This document shows positions 7,194 to 11,333 of a stretch of DNA of 11,333 nucleotides, piece by piece. The notes under the pieces are model-generated. The model saw only the letters and a program-made list of their open reading frames with translations, searched no databases and was not told the origin of the DNA. Each line of letters opens with the position of its first letter. Positions within the stretch are counted from its first letter, which is position 1. The translations under genes were made by a program, and so were the position numbers. The DNA lies in the NCBI GenBank assembly GCA_030613795.1, contig JAUWLG010000021.1, positions 1 through 11,333 of the forward strand, given 5' to 3'. The DNA comes from Helicobacteraceae bacterium (GTDB lineage: Bacteria > Campylobacterota > Campylobacteria > Campylobacterales > Sulfurimonadaceae).

Positions 7194-7661
7194 CTAGTTA
7201 TCTTGGCATTTTTTGCAGATACCGTAGATCTGCATAGAATGGTCTTGCATCTTAAATCCGAACTTATCGGCAATCTTGTGCTGCTGATCTTCAATAACGT
7301 CATCAACAAACTCAGTGATCTCTCCGCACTTGGTACAGATCATATGGTCATGGTGGTCTTTAGCACCAAGCTCATACTTTTTGCCTTGTGCCCCAAAAGA
7401 GAGTGAAGAGACGATATTGTTATCTTCCAACATTGAAAGGGTTCTGTATATTGTTGCGATTCCCGCGTTTAGTTCAGGGTACTTCTCTTTAATGAGTTGA
7501 TGCAGCGCTTCTGGTGTCAGGTGCTCTTGAGAGTAGTAAAGTGTCTCAAGGATCTTTTCACGTTGGTTGGTGAATTTAAGCGCCTTGTCTTTGAGTAAAG
7601 TTTTAAAATCTGCCAGAAGCTTATCGTACTCAATCGTTCGTTCTGTAAATGATGTAGCCAT
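7194..7661 (-). CDS. fur: Ferric uptake regulator Fur
   Basis: Fe2+-dependent transcriptional repressor of iron uptake genes. At 155 residues the length is right. The winged-helix DNA-binding domain covers about 15-95, with [13 protein letters not shown] at 30-42 and the recognition helix region [14 protein letters not shown] at 65-78. The dimerisation and metal domain follows: [11 protein letters not shown] at 103-113 contains the regulatory histidines and the first CxxC (Cys109, Cys112), and ICKKC at 148-152 gives the second CxxC (Cys149, Cys152) for structural zinc, as in H. pylori and C. jejuni Fur. PerR is a possible alternative within the family. I prefer Fur because of the conserved cvpA-fur-lysS neighbourhood, where C. 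jejuni Fur lies. It starts two bases after the cvpA stop with GGGAGAG as ribosome binding site inside the end of cvpA, so it has no promoter of its own directly upstream. Confidence 0.9.
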   Translation of the reverse strand: MATSFTERTIEYDKLLADFKTLLKDKALKFTNQREKILETLYYSQEHLTPEALHQLIKEKYPELNAGIATIYRTLSMLEDNNIVSSLSFGAQGKKYELGAKDHHDHMICTKCGEITEFVDDVIEDQQHKIADKFGFKMQDHSMQIYGICKKCQDN

Positions 7662-7663
7662 AT

Positions 7664-8329
7664 CTACTCTCCCTTAGTGATGTTGTCTTCGATGTGTTCT
7701 TTAACACTCTGTTTGATCTTTTCAGCACTTTCGTCCAGTGTCTCGTCAACTTTTTCAGTAATAGCATCTTTAGCGTCATTGATCTGCTCTTGTGCTGCTT
7801 TTACACCCTTGTCAATTGTCTCATTAAGATCATCACTGACTTCTGCCGGGTCGATGTGCATGATGATGCTGCCAGTTTTAACCAAGGCAGGGAAGAGGAT
7901 ACTGCTTTTCATCGTCGGTTCAAGGTTGACACGGATCGCTTGAACATTGTAGATAGCATAAGCGATGACAGAACCGATTAGAAAGAACTTACCACTGCCT
8001 ACTATAAAACCGAATATCTTGTCTACAGGGCCAAGACCGCTTGCTTTAGAGAGCTTGGTAAAGAGCATACCTAAGATGATCATACCTGCCCAGAAGATGA
8101 TCAAGGTTGCAACAAAGCCAACAAAACTGATGGCTGCGTCAGATTCAAACTTAAAGATCATGTCGCTGATAAGCCCGCCGACACTGTCGCCTAAACGTGA
8201 TGCGACAAAGATACCACCAATGATCCCGATCAATCCAAAAAGCTCTTTAAAAAAGCCGTTGATGATCCCTTTAAGACCAAGAAGCAAGATGATGATACCG
8301 ACGACGAGGTCGAAATAATTAAGTTCCAT
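7664..8329 (-). CDS. cvpA: CvpA family inner-membrane protein
   Basis: 221 residues with four predicted membrane segments at about 6-23, 29-44, 66-90 and 104-126, matching the CvpA fold; the N-terminal FDLVVGIIILLLGLKGIINGF motif region (6-26) is typical. The family is named after colicin V production in E. coli, and its biochemical role is not settled; envelope homeostasis is the usual interpretation. The C-terminal 60 residues (about 160-221) are hydrophilic and rich in Glu, Asp and Lys with a helical, heptad-like pattern, which is longer than in minimal CvpA proteins. The ATG has only a weak ribosome binding site. It is the first gene of the eight-gene minus-strand run, behind a recognisable promoter, and overlaps the fur ribosome binding site. 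Confidence 0.88.
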   Translation of the reverse strand: MELNYFDLVVGIIILLLGLKGIINGFFKELFGLIGIIGGIFVASRLGDSVGGLISDMIFKFESDAAISFVGFVATLIIFWAGMIILGMLFTKLSKASGLGPVDKIFGFIVGSGKFFLIGSVIAYAIYNVQAIRVNLEPTMKSSILFPALVKTGSIIMHIDPAEVSDDLNETIDKGVKAAQEQINDAKDAITEKVDETLDESAEKIKQSVKEHIEDNITKGE

Positions 8330-8356
8330 GGAGACGTTCTCGTTTTATAGTAATTT

Positions 8357-8374
8357 AGCGCGTATTATAGCGCT
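8357..8374 (-). promoter_or_regulatory. Probable promoter of the cvpA-fur-lysS run, with inverted repeat around the -10
   Basis: The minus strand reads TATAAT (complement of 8364-8369), a perfect -10 hexamer, about 35 bases before the cvpA ATG. No good -35 is seen, which is usual for sigma-70 promoters in Campylobacterota. The arms AGCGC (8357-8361) and GCGCT (8370-8374) form an inverted repeat flanking the -10, a position where a repressor could block transcription. Which protein would bind there is unknown; the sequence does not look like an A/T-rich Fur box. Confidence 0.6.
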
Positions 8375-8462
8375 CAAAACTGTAATTAAAATGAGAGTGC
8401 TTATCAAACTTAAAATATATAAGATAATCAGGTTAATCAGAGGTTTTTTAGTAATATTTGTG

Positions 8463-8504
8463 TAATATAAATTTTTAAAATTCAGAGCGTGCTTCAGTGC
8501 ACGT
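8463..8504 (+). promoter_or_regulatory. Possible promoter and leader hairpin of the DAHP synthase gene
   Basis: TAATAT at 8463-8468, preceded by TGTG and by a T-rich stretch at 8444-8449, could be a -10 of the Campylobacterota sigma-70 type. Transcription would then start near 8475, leaving a leader of about 58 bases. Within it CGTGC (8488-8492) and GCACG (8499-8503) form a small stem with the loop TTCAGT. No U-tract or leader peptide is visible, so this is not an evident attenuator. The rest of the 203-bp divergent region is A/T-rich and holds no further gene. Confidence 0.4.
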
Positions 8505-8532
8505 TTCATAGATATATAAACAAGGTTTAATT

Positions 8533-9882
8533 ATGAGTATTTGGACACCGTCAAGCTGGAGAGAAAAACCTATTTTACAACAACCAACGTACCCTGATAT
8601 GGAAGCGTTGAAACGTGTTGAACAAGAGCTGAGTGGTTATCCACCACTTGTTTTTGCTGGTGAAGCGCGTACTCTTAAAAAGCAGTTGGGTAATGTTGCT
8701 AACGGCAAGGCATTTTTACTGCAAGGCGGCGATTGTGCTGAGAGTTTCTCTGAGTTTCATGCTGACAATATCCGCGATACCTTTAAAGTAATGATGCAGA
8801 TGGCCGTTGTTATGACGTTTGCCGGTGGCCTTCCAGTTGTCAAAGTTGGACGTATGGGCGGTCAATTTGCCAAGCCTCGTTCTTCTGACTTTGAGACGAT
8901 AGGTGATGTAACACTTCCAAGTTACCGTGGTGATATCATCAACAGTGTCGAGTTTACAGAAGCCGCACGTGTACCAGATCCTCAACGTATGATCGAAGCG
9001 TACCACCAATCGACGGCGACACTTAACCTACTGCGTGCCTTTGCAACAGGTGGTTTAGCGGATCTTCATCAGGTCCATAAATGGAACCTCGATTTTGCTC
9101 ACCAGAGTGAGATCTCATCTAAATATGAAGCGTTGGCAGAGCACATCTCACAATCTTTAGAATTTATGGATGCATGTGGTGTAAATTCAAGTACATTCCG
9201 CACACTTCGTGAGACAGACTTCTATACATCACATGAAGCACTTCTTCTTCCATATGAAGAGGCATTTACTCGTCAAGATTCTATGACCGGTGAGTGGTAT
9301 GATGTTTCTGCTCACATGCTTTGGATCGGTGATCGTACACGTCAACTTGACGGTGCTCACGTTGAATTTATGCGTGGTATTAACAATCCTATCGGTATAA
9401 AAGCAGGTCCGACAATGGACACTGACGATCTAATCAAATTGATCAACACGCTTAACCCTGAAAATGAAGCGGGCCGTCTGAACGTTATTGTTCGTATGGG
9501 TGCTGACAAAGTAGGTGACCATCTTCCGCCACTTATCCGTGCAGTCGAAAAAGAGGGTCAAAAAGTAGTATGGTCATGTGACCCAATGCATGGTAATACA
9601 ATTAAGTCTAGTACAAACTACAAAACACGTCCGGTTGACGCTATTCTCTCTGAGATGAAACAGTTCTTCCAGGTGCATAAAGCAGAAGGTACACATGCAG
9701 GTGGTGTTCACCTTGAGATGACAGGTAAAGACGTCACTGAATGTGTTGGCGGATCATTTACGGTCACTGATGAAGATCTATCTTCTCGTTACCATACACA
9801 TTGTGATCCACGTCTAAATGCAGACCAGTCACTTGAACTTGCATTTTTGATCGCTGATACACTTAAAGAGGCAACACACTAA
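8533..9882 (+). CDS. aroF: Class II 3-deoxy-D-arabino-heptulosonate 7-phosphate (DAHP) synthase
   Basis: Condenses phosphoenolpyruvate with erythrose 4-phosphate, the first step of the shikimate pathway. It belongs to the plant-like class II family, not the short AroF/G/H class I type of E. coli. At 449 residues it has the size of this class. It starts with WTPSSWR at 4-10, as class II enzymes do. The metal ligands known from the Mycobacterium tuberculosis enzyme can be placed at Cys68 ([11 protein letters not shown]), His353 (DPMHGNT), Glu395 (HLEMTGKD) and Asp425 (HTHCDPRLN). [14 protein letters not shown] at 104-117 and GIKAGPTM at 288-295 are further family motifs. H. pylori has the same class under the name aroF, hence the symbol. 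The ATG has a modest AAGG site. It is divergent from cvpA and probably co-transcribed with the small gene that follows after nine bases. Confidence 0.95.
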   Translation: MSIWTPSSWREKPILQQPTYPDMEALKRVEQELSGYPPLVFAGEARTLKKQLGNVANGKAFLLQGGDCAESFSEFHADNIRDTFKVMMQMAVVMTFAGGLPVVKVGRMGGQFAKPRSSDFETIGDVTLPSYRGDIINSVEFTEAARVPDPQRMIEAYHQSTATLNLLRAFATGGLADLHQVHKWNLDFAHQSEISSKYEALAEHISQSLEFMDACGVNSSTFRTLRETDFYTSHEALLLPYEEAFTRQDSMTGEWYDVSAHMLWIGDRTRQLDGAHVEFMRGINNPIGIKAGPTMDTDDLIKLINTLNPENEAGRLNVIVRMGADKVGDHLPPLIRAVEKEGQKVVWSCDPMHGNTIKSSTNYKTRPVDAILSEMKQFFQVHKAEGTHAGGVHLEMTGKDVTECVGGSFTVTDEDLSSRYHTHCDPRLNADQSLELAFLIADTLKEATH

Positions 9883-9891
9883 AGGCAACCC

Positions 9892-10302
9892 ATGCCTGAT
9901 TACGCAAAGATCTATTTTCATAACAGTTATGAAGTAGCTCTTTCGTCTAACACTACGTATACCTTTTCCCTTCAACACTTTAAAGACAATCCTTTTTTCG
10001 ATAGACCATTTGCCATCATTACCGCATTTAATCCAAATAATAAAACTTTGCCGTACCCGGAAAATCTACTTAGAAATCAAACACTATATAATGAATTAAA
10101 TAGTATTTATGATCTGTTAGAGGCAAAGGGTTGTTATAGCGGCCATTGTGAGGAAGGGTATTTGATCTTTGACATAAGCCTGTCAGAGGTGATAGTACTT
10201 GGGCATAAGTATGAGCAATTTGCTGTCTTTTATAACACAACAGATAAGTTGATGTATGTTGATTGTAAAAGTGAAGAGATAATTGTAGAAAAAGTGAGAT
10301 AG
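9892..10302 (+). CDS. DUF3293-like small protein
   Basis: 136 residues, no signal peptide or membrane helix. PFAIITAFNPNN (39-50), a short region with RNQTLYNELN (61-70), GCYSGHCEEGYLIF (80-93) and LGHKYEQFAVFY (103-114) follow the pattern I recall for DUF3293: AIITAWNP, NRR..L, GH.E.S and GQ.AVF. Members of this family have no established function. The ATG lies nine bases after the DAHP synthase stop, with AAAGGCA overlapping that stop, so the two are probably translated from one message; a functional link to aromatic synthesis is not implied by this alone. Its base composition is visibly more A/T-rich than the DAHP synthase gene, as is common for poorly conserved genes. It ends in a hairpin facing pilT. 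Confidence 0.65.
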   Translation: MPDYAKIYFHNSYEVALSSNTTYTFSLQHFKDNPFFDRPFAIITAFNPNNKTLPYPENLLRNQTLYNELNSIYDLLEAKGCYSGHCEEGYLIFDISLSEVIVLGHKYEQFAVFYNTTDKLMYVDCKSEEIIVEKVR

Positions 10303-10319
10303 GTTCCGAAGAACCATCT
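10297..10319. terminator. Stem-loop between convergent genes
   Basis: AGATAGGTTC, the tetraloop CGAA and GAACCATCT form a nine-base-pair stem with one bulged A. The stem contains the TAG stop of the DUF3293-like gene and ends four bases before the pilT stop. Its place between two convergent genes suggests a bidirectional transcript end, but neither strand has a U-tract, so intrinsic termination is doubtful; it could instead protect 3' ends. Confidence 0.4.
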
Positions 10320-10322
10320 GGT

Positions 10323-11333
10323 TTACAGCCCGTTTGCTTCTAAAACACGAATTAGCTCTTCTGGGCGGTTAGCGTATGAAATAGCTGTCTCACGTGACAC
10401 AAGGCGTTTTTGGACAAACTCCAAAAGCTGCTGAGTCTGGGTGACCATACCTGTCTCGGCTTGGTTAAGCTGCATTTGTGAATAGACTTGGTGTACTTTG
10501 TCTTCACGAATAAGGTTGGCAATCGCTGGATTTGTCAGCATAAACTCTTGTGTTGCGATACGTCCACCACCAATTTTTGGAAGAAGTGCTTGCGCGACAA
10601 CGGCAACAAGAGAAGTTGAAAGCTGTGCACGGACCTGCGGCTGTTCTTCACCTGAGAAAACATCAATAATACGGTTGATCGTCTGTGGAGCTGAGTTGGT
10701 GTGCAGTGTTCCAAATACAAGGTGACCTGTTTCTGCCGCAGTCAGCGCAGCACCGATAGTCTCCTGGTCACGCATCTCCCCGATCAGGATAACATCCGGA
10801 TCCTGACGCATTGCGTATTTAAGTGCTATTGCAAAACTCTTAGTGTCATTTCCGACATTACGTTGTGAGAAGAGACATTTTTTGTTGGTGTGTACAAACT
10901 CGACCGGGTCTTCGACGGTGATGATGTGACGGTTTTCTGTCTCGTTGATCTCGTTAAGCATTGCAGCGAGTGTTGTTGATTTACCAGAACCGGTTGGACC
11001 CGTTACAAGAATTAGACCTTTCTCACGTTGGATGATCTTCTTGAATACAGGGTTGGCATTAAGATCATCCAGAGATGGGATCTCAATAGGAATAATACGA
11101 AAGGCACATGCAAGGTCTTCTAAGGTCTTATAGTAGTTGGCACGAAAACGGCCAATTTCAGGAAGCATGATCGCAAAGTCAAGCTCATTGTGCTCTTCAA
11201 GGTCTTTTTTCTGCTTCTCTGTCAGCAGGGCATAAGCCATATCTTCGATCATCTTACCATCAAGAGTAGGAAGGTTTAGTGCGACCAAACGGCCATCAAT
11301 ACGAATCTGTGGTTCAGAACGTGAAACAAGGTG
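10323..11333 (-). CDS. pilT: Type IV pilus retraction ATPase PilT (5' end beyond window)
   Basis: 336 residues are visible and the frame stays open to the window edge, so the N-terminus is missing. PilT is the hexameric cytoplasmic ATPase that disassembles type IV pili, driving twitching motility and, in many bacteria, DNA uptake. In the visible fragment the Walker A loop GPTGSGKS lies at about 112-119, the Asp box ITVEDPVEF at about 138-146, Walker B DPDVILIGEMRD at about 178-189, and the His box HLVFGTLHTNSA at about 204-215. The C-terminal motif AIANLIRE corresponds to the AIRNLIRE signature typical of PilT, which favours PilT over PilU or the PilB extension ATPase. PilT proteins are usually about 345 to 370 residues, so only a few tens of residues should be missing. 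No other pilus gene is visible. Confidence 0.93.
   Translation of the reverse strand, partial: HLVSRSEPQIRIDGRLVALNLPTLDGKMIEDMAYALLTEKQKKDLEEHNELDFAIMLPEIGRFRANYYKTLEDLACAFRIIPIEIPSLDDLNANPVFKKIIQREKGLILVTGPTGSGKSTTLAAMLNEINETENRHIITVEDPVEFVHTNKKCLFSQRNVGNDTKSFAIALKYAMRQDPDVILIGEMRDQETIGAALTAAETGHLVFGTLHTNSAPQTINRIIDVFSGEEQPQVRAQLSTSLVAVVAQALLPKIGGGRIATQEFMLTNPAIANLIREDKVHQVYSQMQLNQAETGMVTQTQQLLEFVQKRLVSRETAISYANRPEELIRVLEANGL

Noticed and set aside
7677..8318. Several plus-strand frames antisense to cvpA
   Set aside because: They overlap one another and a well-supported membrane protein gene; their hydrophobic, Ser/Leu-rich composition is the complement of the cvpA codons.
8716..9009. Minus-strand frame inside the DAHP synthase gene
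   Set aside because: It is a shadow of conserved coding sequence, with no domain and no ribosome binding site.
11286..11288. TTG as the start of pilT
   Set aside because: The frame continues upstream to the window edge with family-like sequence (SEPQIRIDGRLV), so this TTG is an internal Leu codon and the true start is outside the window.
1..11333. CRISPR array, tRNA or rRNA genes, transposase or phage genes
   Set aside because: No regularly spaced direct repeats, no cloverleaf-like sequences and no such protein motifs were seen on either strand.

Overview
The window reads as a chromosomal segment of a Campylobacterota (Epsilonproteobacteria) member, probably a free-living Sulfurimonas-like organism. 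This rests mainly on recalled gene order. The block cvpA-fur-lysS-glyA-DUF1882-(TM+SPOR protein)-aroE matches the order I remember in Campylobacter jejuni (about Cj0399 to Cj0405) and, in part, in Helicobacter pylori (HP0181 to HP0184). DUF1882 is, to my knowledge, confined to this lineage, and the DAHP synthase is the class II type that H. pylori also uses. No alignment was run.

Layout, left to right. Positions 1-415 (minus) hold the N-terminal part of an alanine dehydrogenase/transhydrogenase-like dehydrogenase, cut by the window edge. Positions 416-811 contain no conventional gene. They hold an attC-like stem-loop element, a 63-codon ORF of gene-cassette type, a perfect AT-rich hairpin and a degenerate second attC-like element. 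Together these look like a relic integron-type gene cassette, and this is the most unusual stretch in the window. Positions 812-8329 are eight tightly packed minus-strand genes, transcribed in the order cvpA, fur, lysS, glyA, DUF1882 gene, SPOR gene, trpE, aroE. The spacing is a few bases or an overlap, except for about 100 bp before glyA (small hairpins) and 20 bp before lysS. Positions 8330-8532 are a divergent promoter region. Positions 8533-10302 (plus) encode the class II DAHP synthase and a small DUF3293-like protein. Positions 10323-11333 (minus) are most of a pilT gene, convergent with the previous pair and cut at its 5' end.

Functionally the window is mostly housekeeping. Three enzymes belong to the aromatic pathway: DAHP synthase (entry into shikimate synthesis), AroE (dehydroshikimate to shikimate) and TrpE (chorismate to anthranilate). 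LysS and GlyA serve translation and one-carbon metabolism, Fur regulates iron, CvpA and the SPOR protein are envelope proteins, and PilT drives pilus retraction. Several starts are not ATG: GTG for the AlaDH-like gene, trpE and DUF1882, and TTG for lysS. I see no broken housekeeping gene, tRNA, rRNA, CRISPR array, transposase or integrase. Apart from the cassette-like stretch I found no convincing candidate for a new system.
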